Assembly (NCBI RefSeq): GCF_037102585.1
Contig: NW_027043828.1
Span: 186,001-250,000 of the forward strand
Source of the DNA: Saccharomycopsis crataegensis
Lineage: Eukaryota; Ascomycota; Saccharomycetes; Ascoideales; Saccharomycopsidaceae
DNA: 64,000 bases
Direction of reading: 5' to 3'
Part shown: positions 10,016-20,779 of the stretch, piece by piece
How the letters are laid out: each line of letters begins with the position of its first letter
How positions within the stretch are numbered: position 1 is the first letter of the stretch
The notes under the pieces: generated by a model
What the model was told of the DNA's origin: nothing
Seen by the model: the letters and a program-made list of their open reading frames with translations, nothing else
Databases searched by the model: none
Translations under genes and position numbers: made by a program

Positions 10016-12172
10016 TCACAATTTAGCTTGATTTTTATAAACTTCTCCTTCTTTATATAAATCTTTAATAACGCTCTGAAATTCTTTTCTAACTTGAACT
10101 CTCTTGATTTTAAAAGTGGGTGTCAAAGTATCTTTTTCAACGGCAAACGGTGTAATTGTAAAAAAAGCATTCTTTATTCTTTCATACGAAAGTAATTTCT
10201 CAACCTTGAAATTCAAAATTTCCAACAACCGTTTTTTAACCGCAACACTATTAAGAATCGCCGTAAAATATTTAATTGGCTGTTGTTCTCCTAATAACTC
10301 GGGGGAGTTTTCAAATTGTTTCATGGTTTGCTCAACTTTGGTGAAATCACACGGGATTCCAAGGTCAACAACAATTGATTTCACCACTTCTATATTAACC
10401 CCAACAACCCCCACCAAGAAATGTTGCAAAGAATCTCCAGTGACATAAACTTGTTCCACCATCGGACATTGACGAAGATAAATCTGTTCGATTTTCTCAG
10501 CAGCAATATACTTACCTTGTGCCAACTTGAAGAAGTTCTTCACCCTGTCCACCACCACCATATTACCAAACTCGTCAAATTGTGCCACGTCCCCGGTTTT
10601 AAACCAACCTTCTGAGTCGAGCGATTCCTCAAACGCTTTCTCGTGACGATAATAGGTTTTCGTAAGTGCTGGACCTCGAAGCAACAATTCCCCACTGCGA
10701 TTATTATCCCAAGAATACTCCAATTCTGGGACATCACGAAGCCGAGTCTCCAAATTACAACAAATTGACCCATTTGTTCCAAGCCCGAAATTCGTGGTAT
10801 CTGACGAAATTGCCCCGGCACAAAAAGTTTCGGTGGATCCATAACCTTGGCAAATATTAATTCCCAAAACACATTGTAAATAAATGATTGTTTCTTTAGT
10901 CACCGGTGCTGACCCCAATAATATGGATTTGGTTCTTTGAAAACCTAAAGCAGCACGAATTCTTGGGGCAATCAATTTATCGTATAAGAAATGGTGATTA
11001 TTGGGGTCACCATTAGTCAATTTTTGCACCTTCCAATCAATCACCGAGCTCAAATACCGTGATTTGGCAATCTTTGCCCTGAGTTGTGCTTCAATCTTGT
11101 TGATTACTCTAGGAACTGTGGCAAAAAACGTTGGTTTCACGAGCTTGATATCTTCAAAATAACTGGCAATGTTTCGTGGATCATGAGGGAAATGCAAAGT
11201 AAAGCCATAACAAAGTTCACTGAATAAGACTGCTCGTTCATAGCAATGAGCCATTGGTAAAAACTCAAAACTGGCGGCTTCTGGGTGTGACATGTCATGA
11301 AGCAATAACGAGGTGCAACTTTGAGCAACCACATGTTCATGAGTGATTTCTGCACCCTTTGGCATGCCAGTGGTGCCACTGGTAAAGCATATGGTAAACA
11401 AGTTATGAGGACTCGGTGGGATATTTGGTGATGGATGTTTTTTGCCAATATTGAGTAATGTTTGAAAATCAAATAGAATGAGGTTTGCGTTGGCGGCTGC
11501 GGTGATAAGTTGATAATCTTGGGCCATGTCGATTTCTTCAATCACCACTACGTATTTCAATTTATGATCGATAGTCGCATCTAGTTTCATCAGGAAAATC
11601 TTTGAGGCCTGTAATTTTGTGGTGAAGATTATTGGAGATTCGGTAAGGTTGATGATATAGGCGCCGGAAGTATGGCCCAAGCTATCATAAAGGCAAGTGG
11701 AAACCAATGAATAAGAAATGCACGCCAAATCAATCACCACAAATTGGTAGCAGTTGGGTAAATAAATCGTGATGATTGGTGATTTCTGATCTGTATTTTC
11801 CAAGAGTTTTATGATGGCGGAACCCAACTGATTTTTCAAATGTGTGGTTTCTGCATAGGTGAAGTATTTGTAGTCTTCATATTCATTGGTAAGTTTGTTG
11901 AAAGGACGATAACCAAGATAGTTTTTCGAGGCGTACTGAAGGGAGAAATGTTGGAAATACTGATGTAAGGTGGTCAACTCGGGGTGGATATGGGTGATCA
12001 AATGAGTTTTGGCACCGACGTTGCGGATTATTGGAGAGTAGCCAGGTTTTCTAGAATCAGAGAGTTCAAAAGTGGCGCCAATTTCTTTAGTTGGTAGCGG
12101 GAGTCGTTGAAGGACGTCTTCTACCGAGTCTCCTTGGTTGTAGTAAGGAGGGTCGATGATTGCTGGGGGCAT
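10016..12172 (-). CDS. FAA2: Peroxisomal acyl-CoA synthetase (Faa2-like)
   Basis: 718 residues. The adenylate-forming (ANL) signature FTSGTTGMPKGAEITH is present, followed by FLPMAHCYERAV, the YGSTETF adenine-binding motif, GWFKTGDVAQFD and the VKNFFKLAQGKYIAAEKIE hinge of long/medium-chain fatty-acyl-CoA synthetases. The last three residues are AKL, a PTS1-type signal for import into peroxisomes, as in yeast Faa2 (which ends EKL). The enzyme activates fatty acids with ATP and CoA inside the peroxisome, feeding beta-oxidation. The conserved LRDVPEL and TPTFKIKR segments also match the Faa2 branch. ATG at 12172 is the first in frame and is followed by a plausible N-terminal extension. Whether it is the sole Faa2 orthologue or one of several peroxisomal paralogues cannot be told here. 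Confidence 0.85.
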   Translation of the reverse strand: MPPAIIDPPYYNQGDSVEDVLQRLPLPTKEIGATFELSDSRKPGYSPIIRNVGAKTHLITHIHPELTTLHQYFQHFSLQYASKNYLGYRPFNKLTNEYEDYKYFTYAETTHLKNQLGSAIIKLLENTDQKSPIITIYLPNCYQFVVIDLACISYSLVSTCLYDSLGHTSGAYIINLTESPIIFTTKLQASKIFLMKLDATIDHKLKYVVVIEEIDMAQDYQLITAAANANLILFDFQTLLNIGKKHPSPNIPPSPHNLFTICFTSGTTGMPKGAEITHEHVVAQSCTSLLLHDMSHPEAASFEFLPMAHCYERAVLFSELCYGFTLHFPHDPRNIASYFEDIKLVKPTFFATVPRVINKIEAQLRAKIAKSRYLSSVIDWKVQKLTNGDPNNHHFLYDKLIAPRIRAALGFQRTKSILLGSAPVTKETIIYLQCVLGINICQGYGSTETFCAGAISSDTTNFGLGTNGSICCNLETRLRDVPELEYSWDNNRSGELLLRGPALTKTYYRHEKAFEESLDSEGWFKTGDVAQFDEFGNMVVVDRVKNFFKLAQGKYIAAEKIEQIYLRQCPMVEQVYVTGDSLQHFLVGVVGVNIEVVKSIVVDLGIPCDFTKVEQTMKQFENSPELLGEQQPIKYFTAILNSVAVKKRLLEILNFKVEKLLSYERIKNAFFTITPFAVEKDTLTPTFKIKRVQVRKEFQSVIKDLYKEGEVYKNQAKL

Positions 12173-12954
12173 GGTTTATTGCTGTTGTGTATATATTTAT
12201 CTAGAAAACTCTGTGAGTATATTAATTATAATATTTATATTTATATTTATATATTTATATTGAAATTATTATTATTACTATTATTATTATTATATATAAA
12301 ATGAGGAGAGTTCAATAGCAATCGAGGGGAACGGTGATGATGATGATTGATGATGATGATGATGATAGAGGTGTGAGTAGCCATGGCAACAACCATCGGC
12401 AATGGGAGCGCAATACTCCGACGATTGATGGGGTTGAGATAGCACTATTCTTCACAAATGTGATATATCACCACCATTATATAGATATATATATATATAT
12501 ATATTACAGATTACAGAATACAGATGATCGAAGATACACTGTTTATGAGGGTACCGCCACTACGGAACACTCAGATTGTGGAGTCACGCCCGGGTAACTG
12601 CCATCCCACCACATCATTGTGGTTGTTGCTGGTTATATCACTGCCACTCTTTGTAACAATTGTCCGCAGAGCTTCAAGACTGTGTGATACCGATACCCCC
12701 AAAGGTGCTACCACTTGTGCAATATAATATACTGCAACACAATTTTTACAACAATCGCCAACTGGGCAGTGTGTCACCGTTAGATCACGTGGGTGTGAAT
12801 CGGCGGTAATTTCCCGCTTCCCACCGACCAGGGAGTTTGAGCTTTTGACGCTTAGCAACATCATATAAGTTTGGCCCATCGCTGCTGAGAGGTTTAAGTT
12901 TCGTATCGGTGACTATGGTTTCCACTTCTTCTTCATCATCATCCTCTAACCATC
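12173..12954. promoter_or_regulatory. Divergent intergenic region with a CACGTG site
   Basis: About 780 bases between the acyl-CoA synthetase (minus) and the unknown gene at 12955 (plus). It has AT and TAT microsatellites (about 12230-12300 and 12485-12503), a (GAT)n run near 12335-12366, and a TCACGTGGG E-box at 12785-12793 of the Cbf1/Pho4 type. Short ORFs here look random. Confidence 0.4.
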
Positions 12955-15111
12955 ATGCAATCTTCCCGGCTGCAAACCTCTCCAGAGTCTTTGGAAAACC
13001 CAAGATTGCTCAACTTTGACGCCCTTTCCATCAACAGTTCGGACTCAGAATATGATGATAATAATAATGTTTTCGCTCCTCCTAGAAAATTGAACTCCAA
13101 GTTTGAGCCAACCAACAATAATGGCAATAGTTATGAAACCATTGCCGATAGTATCTTCAGTGCCAATAACAACAATAACAACAGCATCTTTGATGATTAC
13201 TATTACGACACCGAAATCGAATCCCTCCCTGCATCTTCTTCCAATCTTGACTCCCCTAAACCCATGAAATCTGTCGATGTTATTACATCTTCAAATGCCA
13301 CGTCTGTTCCGTTATACGAAGTCAAATATAGAAATGAACGGGATTTCGAAGTCAGTGCCAAAAATTCACTAGCCGAAGACTGCAAATCCGATTGCTATTC
13401 GTTCATCATGGACTTGATTGTCGATTATGATGAAGATATCGCCTCAATAATTTCCGGAACCAGTAGTACTAGACTCAGAATTAATCAAGAGGATTTGCGA
13501 CCAACAATTGACTCAATTTTAAATAATAAACCACAAGTGATCTCGTCGTCGCTTCAACAACCTCCATCTCCAGTTAAGGTGGCCTCACCAATTAGAACTC
13601 ACCAAAAGAAATTGCCACCAACCAATATATCCGTGAAGGACCATCAGCAACCAATGACAAGAAGAGCCGACGCTTATCCAAAATCAATTTTGAAGACCCC
13701 AACTTCTGCCCACCATCCTCCACCTCCTCCAGCGGCCTTCAAGTTATCATCTATGCAATCTGGCCAGTACAAGAATGATTTCACTATCTCAGCATCTGAA
13801 TTGGAAGCCCACAAAGCCCAATCAGATGATTCTGTCCCTAAAAAGAAAACTTTAAAATACCGAGTAGTGGTCACCAGAAGAAACATCATCAATAACGTCA
13901 AGCGTCTCTCAATGAAGAGCTTATCAAGAAAAAGTGTTTACGGTGGTCCTAAAACTCCAATGCTTGATGATTATGATAAACGCAAGTCTTTTCTTAATAA
14001 TAACAAGTTGGTCAATGTTATCAAGTCGGTGATCAACAAAGTTAATTCTCCAATTGATAATGAGAGAGTCAGTCACGGACCAACGGTTTTTGGTCGACCT
14101 TCATCATTGAAAGAAACATCGAAAGCCAAACTCAACCGCTCAAAGACTCATGCTAGTTTTGCCTTGACAAGATTGAGTGGTAATTATCACAGATCTAGTA
14201 CTTTTGAATTCAAGAGAGTCCAAAATAGAAGTAAGCTGGCTAATCCATTACCAAGACTTGATTCTGACAAACCAAAAGTGAAATCTTTATCTGTTAATAC
14301 TTCTTTCAATGACCACGTTGGTGCAATCCAAAGAACTCCAATGAATAATATTCAAATCAAAAAGAGATCAGTTTTAATCAAAGATAACGCCACTGATTTG
14401 TACAATTTATATTCCTTTGATAATCCATATGCAGATGACGAAGATTCTAATGCGACATCACAAAGAATGTCGTTAGTGATGAATGGGATCAAGATCAATA
14501 ATGATGATGATTTGCTGGGCAGTAATACCGGGGTTACGCAGATCGATTTAGCAAGAAATTCAACTCTCGTTAAAAATGATAATGATACATACATCATCAA
14601 GTATGATATAATTGAATCTCCAGTATCTGCTAGAGCAACTTCGAGATCTTTGAAGGCCATAAAAGAAAATGATTCGGACAGAACACGCACCAGTTCTAGA
14701 AAATCAAATAAAACCCCTTCAACCTCTATGCATACCCCATATTCCCACAACGCATCAATGAAACCTTCTTCAGCTCATTCAAGATTACAAAAGAGAAACT
14801 CTTTGAGTCGGTATAGTCGCAAACAGGGTGGTCATAAAACTCCTCATCACTCTCAATCTCTGCCACGCTCTAAAATGCCTACCAAGTCTCCATTGCCAGC
14901 TTATAAAGCATCGCAGTTGAAAATGTCTGCTTCATTAAAGAAGAAATTGCCAAATCCACAATCTAGAAGATTATCTAGTGGTCACCGTTATAGAAGCACC
15001 ACCAAACAATATAGCAACAGAAGTGGCAGAAAAAACCCATACCAAAATAATGGTGATAGCAGCACAATAATGCATCAAAAATTGGAAAATAGAAAGTTCT
15101 TCTATGCTTAG
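12955..15111 (+). CDS. Basic Ser/Thr-rich protein, unknown
   Basis: 718 residues, not recognised. The N-terminal 200 residues are acidic with Asn-rich stretches; the only folded-looking part there is YEVKYRNERDFEV followed by an acidic helix (CYSFIMDLIVDYDED) at about residues 122-160. From about residue 210 the protein becomes strongly basic and full of SP/TP and RxxS-type sites (SILKTPTS, KSPLPAYK, GGPKTPML), and the last 120 residues are nearly all Ser, Arg, Lys and Asn. This composition suits a cell-cycle-phosphorylated protein that binds cytoskeleton, membrane or nucleic acid, but that is inference. There is no signal peptide or membrane segment. An ATG at 12915 is in another frame, so 12955 is taken as start. 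Confidence 0.7.
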   Translation: MQSSRLQTSPESLENPRLLNFDALSINSSDSEYDDNNNVFAPPRKLNSKFEPTNNNGNSYETIADSIFSANNNNNNSIFDDYYYDTEIESLPASSSNLDSPKPMKSVDVITSSNATSVPLYEVKYRNERDFEVSAKNSLAEDCKSDCYSFIMDLIVDYDEDIASIISGTSSTRLRINQEDLRPTIDSILNNKPQVISSSLQQPPSPVKVASPIRTHQKKLPPTNISVKDHQQPMTRRADAYPKSILKTPTSAHHPPPPPAAFKLSSMQSGQYKNDFTISASELEAHKAQSDDSVPKKKTLKYRVVVTRRNIINNVKRLSMKSLSRKSVYGGPKTPMLDDYDKRKSFLNNNKLVNVIKSVINKVNSPIDNERVSHGPTVFGRPSSLKETSKAKLNRSKTHASFALTRLSGNYHRSSTFEFKRVQNRSKLANPLPRLDSDKPKVKSLSVNTSFNDHVGAIQRTPMNNIQIKKRSVLIKDNATDLYNLYSFDNPYADDEDSNATSQRMSLVMNGIKINNDDDLLGSNTGVTQIDLARNSTLVKNDNDTYIIKYDIIESPVSARATSRSLKAIKENDSDRTRTSSRKSNKTPSTSMHTPYSHNASMKPSSAHSRLQKRNSLSRYSRKQGGHKTPHHSQSLPRSKMPTKSPLPAYKASQLKMSASLKKKLPNPQSRRLSSGHRYRSTTKQYSNRSGRKNPYQNNGDSSTIMHQKLENRKFFYA

Positions 15112-15573
15112 ATTCCTTATATTTTTTTTATGTTTGTTTGCACTTTTAATTCTTTTTTAAGTTTTACAAGCTAAATTATATATCAACATTCAATTCAAGA
15201 TTTTAATTCAATTCTTGATTTTTCTATGATTTTCTGTTTCTTTCAGTTCTTTCACCTTTTTTTGTTTTTTGCTCCGGTTAGTAAACACTTTCCATGTGTT
15301 TTTATTATAATTTAGATTATATGATTAGATAGATTTTTATATTGATATACAAACATATGATGAATGATTTGAATGAATACAAAAAAGTGTAAGTTGGTTG
15401 GCACGGCATGTTGAGATTATTTGATGGGATGCAGCAGGGTTACTACCGGCTACGTCAAGTTGAAAAATCGCCAAATTGACAGATCGAATATTCCGAACAC
15501 AGATCGAGCCCACCACGTTAAAAGATAAAAAGGAAACTCTTTTTCTTATTTCTTTTTTTTTTTCTCAGAGAAA
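15112..15573 (+). promoter_or_regulatory. Intergenic region upstream of the glucosyltransferase gene
   Basis: T-rich 3' flank of the unknown gene (about 15120-15270), then an upstream region with a GC-richer segment at about 15400-15510 and a poly(T) run just before the start at 15574. No coding signal. Confidence 0.4.
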
Positions 15574-18500
15574 ATGTTTGGTCCATCATCCTGGTTGCCA
15601 TTTTTGGTGACATTGCTCAATCTCGGATTGGGTTTGGGGTTTGAAGACAATTCCGTCAACATCAAAGTGGAGGCGAATTGGAAACAAACGCCGTTTAGAT
15701 TGCAATTACTCGAAACCATTGCTGCTTCTAACCATTCACTCTACATTCCCGCCGTGGGAAAGGTGTTACAACTCGAACTTACCGAGGACTCCGAAGACGA
15801 GTTTGATTCTGATCTTGTTGACCCATTAACCGATGAAGAATACTATACCAAAATCACCGAATTGTTCGGGGACCACCCCTTGGGAGTGGAGGCTAAAGGG
15901 TTTTTCGATGTTTATTTGGCCAACAATTACCATTCTCCAAGAATCGTCTCGCATTTGAGTCATTATAATGGCTCAGTGATCCCAGAGTTGAAAGATAAGT
16001 TGTTAAAGTGCACTTCGGACTTTGATAGCCCAGAATTGAAAACCACTAGAGGTAAACAGTTACCAAAATCATGGGTGTACTATAATGGTGAAATATTGTG
16101 TAATCCAAATGATATTTTTGCATTGAAGACCACCAGCGATGCCAGTGACGATCAATTGTTGTTACCATTCGACAGAATCATCGGAACCAACGATGCTGCG
16201 CCATTGGCGATTCTTTATGGCGATATTGAAGATCCGCAGCTCCGGGAATATTTCTTCCATTTATTCCAATCGTCCAAGTCGGATAAATTGCGGTTCGTGT
16301 GGAGATACGCCGATCAGAACCTTGATGGACCAAAAGAGGCCCTTGGTGGGTATGGGGTCGATTTAACCTTGAAGAGAACCGATTATATCGTCATTGATGA
16401 TAGAGATATCAAGAAAGATGCGAACATCAAGAACCTTGATGGTAAAGACAATGAACAAGTCATTTTGAATGATGAATTGGTTGAAGAAACTTCATCATCT
16501 GCTTTGGGGTTCTTGAATAAAACTTATGACAAAATCAACGGGGTTAGCAAGAAGAAATTGAAGAGTTTGGATCTCAAGGTTGCCAATTATATTCTTAACA
16601 AACATGATGGCGATGGATTTTCCAAGTTTCAATTATTGAAAGATATCCTTGAAAACTTTCCAAAATACGCCCATGACATTGCCACCTCAGATTACTTCAA
16701 GTTTTCTAAAAAAAGTGACAAGTATCAAACTTTCATGGAGAGCTTCCAAGAAAATCAAGAAATCGGGGTTGGTAATGAAATGAAGGGAATTTACGTGAAT
16801 GGTAAAGAATTAGACGACACAGAATACAGTCTTTATGGGTTATTGGATTTGATACAAAAGGAATCATCTTATATTTCCGACTTTGGGATGTTGAACTTAT
16901 CGCCAATTGCCTCGAAAGGGTTCATCAGTGAATTCGCCAGATTATGCACCGTGGCCAGCGCCAAATCTGCCGGGGCTGGTAATAGTCAAAGATATAACAT
17001 CCATGAAGCAATGAAATCTGATACCATCAGCGGGGAAAAAATCATTTACATTAATGATTTGGAAACTGATGCTGATTATGCAGATTTCACATTAAACAGA
17101 AACCTTTGGTTGAACTTCGATGCTGCCAGGCAAGGTAAATTCCCAGAATACAAGGAAAATGTCCTTGAGGTTGTGTTCGCCATCAATTTGTCCAATAGAA
17201 GATTGTTAAGAATTGTATATCAAATTATTAATACCGTGATGTCCCGAGGGGTGGCCCACAGAGTGGGGATTTTACCAATCACTTTATCTCCGGAAGATAA
17301 ATATTACGAGATCCAGACCAGCGAGCCTATCAAAGTGAATGGCGAAGATAAGATATTGAATGTTGAGGAAATGATCATTTTGGATAAGTTATTGATGAAT
17401 GATTTCTATAAGAAGTCTGCGAAATTGAAAAATGGGTTTTCTTATCTTAGATATATCCAGTCAACTTTCAAAAATGGGTATTATGGCAAATTATGGAAAA
17501 AATACGAGGAGAATCCTGATATTCTCAACGAATATGACAATTCTGGGTTTATTGACAGTTTTTCCGTTGATCAAGGCTACATGATTGTCAACGGGGTTTT
17601 CCACCCATTCAATATTTTTGACAATAGTTGGCAAGGGTTTGTCTCTCAACAATTAATCCAAGACGTGCATTTGCTCGGCCAAATGATTTTGGCTGGTAGA
17701 ATTCCCGCAAGAGATGACACAAAAAGAATCGGGGATTATATTTACGAAGGATTACCAGCGATTCGTAACACTTTGATCATTCCTCAAGATATTCTGAACG
17801 TCAAATACAAGAAAATCACCCCAGAATTTTTAGCTGGGTTTATTCATAATCAAGATCAAGTGCTTGTATTCGCTAATGAAGATGGAAGTAACGAGGGGGT
17901 TCACACTCATTTATCCCTCTCGTTGATTGGTGATTTCGGATCGAAGGCAATGATTGATCAATTGGTCCAGGTATTGAAATTCGACCTTGCAGAATTGAAA
18001 AAGGAAGGATCAAGAGATCACTTCATCAAGTATAGATTTGTTAATACCGGCAAGAAAAATGATATTATTGAGAAATTGAAAAAAGTTTTTGGCGATCAAA
18101 CCACTTCAGGCGTTGAAAAAGTTCAATCGGCCATAGATTTCGCAACCTATTTTGTGGCTTCTGAAACTGTTGAACACTCCCACCAAGGGATTTTGGAAAC
18201 TTTGCAATTTGCCGATATTGAACCAAAACAAGACCCAATTATTCTTTTGAATTCCAGAATGGTTGAAATTCCAACCACTAAAAAGTTTGATGCTAATTTG
18301 GTGAAGTATTTCATTGAATACGAGCGCAAAGAACGGTTATTCGAATTTATTTTCAACGTGGTAGAAGATTTTGAAAAAGAATTCGAATTCATTAGCCAAT
18401 TGCAAATTGATAGATACGATTGGGCTGATTTGTTTTTCTCGACGCTTACCAGAACTTACTACGAGTCTTCCGAAGGAATCTTGTTGCAATCTCCAAGATA

Positions 18501-20406
18501 TCATTTGGGACTCATGAGCTTTGACGGGGTGTCGTTCACATTATCTGACGATCCAGCTTATGCTAAAAATGTTTCTGCAGTTGATATTGTGGCAGTCATT
18601 GATCCTCTTGAAGAGAAATCCCAAAAGATTGTGTCGATGCTTGATGCTTTGACCAGCATTGCCAAAAACACTAATGCTATCCATTTAACATTGTTACTTG
18701 CTCCAAATCCAGCCATGACAGAGTTACCAATCAAAAGATTCTACAAAGGGCTTTATTTACCAGAGATCAAGTTCAGCAATTCTAAGGTCGATAGATCTAT
18801 TTACCAGATTGGATTCCAGAAAGTTCCAGAAGAAACCTTGTTTACTTTGGACATCGATACTCCACATTCTTGGATCGCGTTGGCCAAGGAATCGAAATAT
18901 GATTTGGATAATATCAAGTTGGATTTGACCGAAGAGAAATACGTGAATGGGGTTTTCGAATTAGAGAACCTTATTATTGAAGGGTACTCCCAGATTCAAA
19001 ATACGGTTATTCCACCACACGGGGTTCAATTAGAACTTCATTCTACTGAAAGCGAGGCGATTTATTCAGATACTGCCATTATGGCGAATTTCGGGTACTT
19101 CCAATTGAGAGCCAATCCTGGAGTATGGAGCTTGACCATCAAGCCAAACAGCAAGTCCGCTAAAGTTTATTCTTTTGCAGACACCAAAAGTTTCAATAAT
19201 ACTGATGATGTGACATTTGTGGACTCTCAGGGCCTTCAAGTGGGTATCTTAGATATGAGTGGTGCGGTCCTCACTCCAGATTTCGTCAAGAATCCTGGTC
19301 AAGAAGATGTGTCGTTGATTGTTGCCGATGATGAGGAAGAACAAGAAACCGAATTCGAGGAAAAGGAAAAGAATTCTGGTCTCTTGTCTTCTTTATGGGG
19401 ATCAAGAAGTAAAAAACTGGTACCTGCGGTGAAAAAGCAAGCGGATATCAATATCTTCGCGGTGGCCAGCGGTCACCTTTATGAAAGATTGTTAAGCATC
19501 ATGACCGCTTCGGTGAGAAACCATACCGAACATACTTTGAAGTTCTGGCTCATTGACAATTACATGTCTGCGAATTTCAAGGCGTTTTTACCAACCTTAG
19601 CGGCGAAGTATAATTTCGAATACGAATTGATCACTTATAAGTGGCCATTATGGTTGCGTGATCAACGAGAAAAACAAAGAACCATTTGGGGTTACAAGAT
19701 TTTGTTTTTGGACGTGTTGTTCCCTCAAGATTTGGACAAAGTGATTTTTGTTGACGCCGACCAAATTATCAGGACCGATTTGAAAGAATTGGTCGATATG
19801 GATTTAGAAGGGGCTCCGTACGGGTACACCCCAATGTGCGATTCTCGGAAAGAGATGGAAGGGTTCAGATTCTGGAAACAAGGGTATTGGAAGAGTATCT
19901 TATCCCAAGGTAATAAGAAATACCACATTAGTGCGTTGTACGTGGTGGATTTGAAAAGATTTAGAGCTATTGCTGCCGGGGATAAATTACGTCAACATTA
20001 CCAACAACTAAGCGCTGATCCTGGTTCGCTTAGTAATTTGGATCAAGATTTGCCAAATAACATGCAATACAATATCAAAATACACTCTTTACCTCAAGAA
20101 TGGTTGTGGTGTGAAACTTGGTGTGATGATGAAAGTCTTTCCGAGGCAAAGACTATTGATTTATGTAATAATCCTTTGACCAAAGAACCAAAGTTGGACA
20201 GAGCCAGAAGACAAATTCCTGAATGGAGTGTGTATGATAATGAAATCGGCGAGTTAATGGAAGACTTCAAACAGACACAAAAGAATGAGGGGAGCTCCCA
20301 AGAAGATAAGACTGATGAGGAGAATGTTATGGAGGTTGAGGAGGAAGAGGATGTTTTGGAAGTTGATGATGAAGAAAATGATTTTGATGTACATGATGAA
20401 CTTTGA
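15574..20406 (+). CDS. UDP-glucose:glycoprotein glucosyltransferase, ER quality control
   Basis: 1610 residues. A signal peptide (residues 1-22, LPFLVTLLNLGLGLG core) is followed by about 1260 residues of thioredoxin-like/beta-sandwich folding-sensor region, including EANWKQTPFRLQLLETIA near the start. The GT24 catalytic domain starts at about residue 1290 (INIFAVASGHLYERL) with the DxD pair at D1394/D1396 (FVDADQIIRTDL), GAPYGYTPMCDSR, FRFWKQGYW, HISALYVVDL and NLDQDLPNN at about 1488-1496. An acidic tail ends in HDEL, the yeast ER-retrieval signal. The enzyme re-glucosylates misfolded N-glycoproteins for the calnexin cycle. The catalytic domain is far better conserved than in Saccharomyces Kre5, so I call it a true UGGT; orthologues may be named KRE5 or GPT1. 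Only two in-frame CTG codons occur. Confidence 0.93.
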   Translation: MFGPSSWLPFLVTLLNLGLGLGFEDNSVNIKVEANWKQTPFRLQLLETIAASNHSLYIPAVGKVLQLELTEDSEDEFDSDLVDPLTDEEYYTKITELFGDHPLGVEAKGFFDVYLANNYHSPRIVSHLSHYNGSVIPELKDKLLKCTSDFDSPELKTTRGKQLPKSWVYYNGEILCNPNDIFALKTTSDASDDQLLLPFDRIIGTNDAAPLAILYGDIEDPQLREYFFHLFQSSKSDKLRFVWRYADQNLDGPKEALGGYGVDLTLKRTDYIVIDDRDIKKDANIKNLDGKDNEQVILNDELVEETSSSALGFLNKTYDKINGVSKKKLKSLDLKVANYILNKHDGDGFSKFQLLKDILENFPKYAHDIATSDYFKFSKKSDKYQTFMESFQENQEIGVGNEMKGIYVNGKELDDTEYSLYGLLDLIQKESSYISDFGMLNLSPIASKGFISEFARLCTVASAKSAGAGNSQRYNIHEAMKSDTISGEKIIYINDLETDADYADFTLNRNLWLNFDAARQGKFPEYKENVLEVVFAINLSNRRLLRIVYQIINTVMSRGVAHRVGILPITLSPEDKYYEIQTSEPIKVNGEDKILNVEEMIILDKLLMNDFYKKSAKLKNGFSYLRYIQSTFKNGYYGKLWKKYEENPDILNEYDNSGFIDSFSVDQGYMIVNGVFHPFNIFDNSWQGFVSQQLIQDVHLLGQMILAGRIPARDDTKRIGDYIYEGLPAIRNTLIIPQDILNVKYKKITPEFLAGFIHNQDQVLVFANEDGSNEGVHTHLSLSLIGDFGSKAMIDQLVQVLKFDLAELKKEGSRDHFIKYRFVNTGKKNDIIEKLKKVFGDQTTSGVEKVQSAIDFATYFVASETVEHSHQGILETLQFADIEPKQDPIILLNSRMVEIPTTKKFDANLVKYFIEYERKERLFEFIFNVVEDFEKEFEFISQLQIDRYDWADLFFSTLTRTYYESSEGILLQSPRYHLGLMSFDGVSFTLSDDPAYAKNVSAVDIVAVIDPLEEKSQKIVSMLDALTSIAKNTNAIHLTLLLAPNPAMTELPIKRFYKGLYLPEIKFSNSKVDRSIYQIGFQKVPEETLFTLDIDTPHSWIALAKESKYDLDNIKLDLTEEKYVNGVFELENLIIEGYSQIQNTVIPPHGVQLELHSTESEAIYSDTAIMANFGYFQLRANPGVWSLTIKPNSKSAKVYSFADTKSFNNTDDVTFVDSQGLQVGILDMSGAVLTPDFVKNPGQEDVSLIVADDEEEQETEFEEKEKNSGLLSSLWGSRSKKLVPAVKKQADINIFAVASGHLYERLLSIMTASVRNHTEHTLKFWLIDNYMSANFKAFLPTLAAKYNFEYELITYKWPLWLRDQREKQRTIWGYKILFLDVLFPQDLDKVIFVDADQIIRTDLKELVDMDLEGAPYGYTPMCDSRKEMEGFRFWKQGYWKSILSQGNKKYHISALYVVDLKRFRAIAAGDKLRQHYQQLSADPGSLSNLDQDLPNNMQYNIKIHSLPQEWLWCETWCDDESLSEAKTIDLCNNPLTKEPKLDRARRQIPEWSVYDNEIGELMEDFKQTQKNEGSSQEDKTDEENVMEVEEEEDVLEVDDEENDFDVHDEL

Positions 20407-20779
20407 GATAAAAACCATAGTTAAAAAATTTATTTTTCTTTGTGTGTAATGTACCAATAAAATGTGTTTCAATGTTTTTGTTAAGTTATTAAACTAACAA
20501 GGTAGAAATAAAGATGATTTGAAGAATGTTGAAAGTGTGAAAATGTAATAATATAATACCCCGAAAGAAAAAAAAATGATAATAGAATAAATAGAATGAA
20601 ATTACCAGTAACCATTGAGAAGAAATAGAATAAGAAAAAAAAAGAAGAAAACTAAAAATTGTAATAATATTTGGAATAATACTTGTTACCAGACAAGGAA
20701 TAGTGAACTGAAAAAAAAAAAAAAGAAAAAAAAAAAAGAAAGGTGAATTGAATAAGAAGAAGAACAATATCAATAAAAT
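20407..20779. other. Convergent 3' region, A-rich
   Basis: Shared 3' flank of the glucosyltransferase and the minus-strand zinc-finger gene, with long A tracts near 20635-20645 and 20710-20738. No coding signal. Confidence 0.55.
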
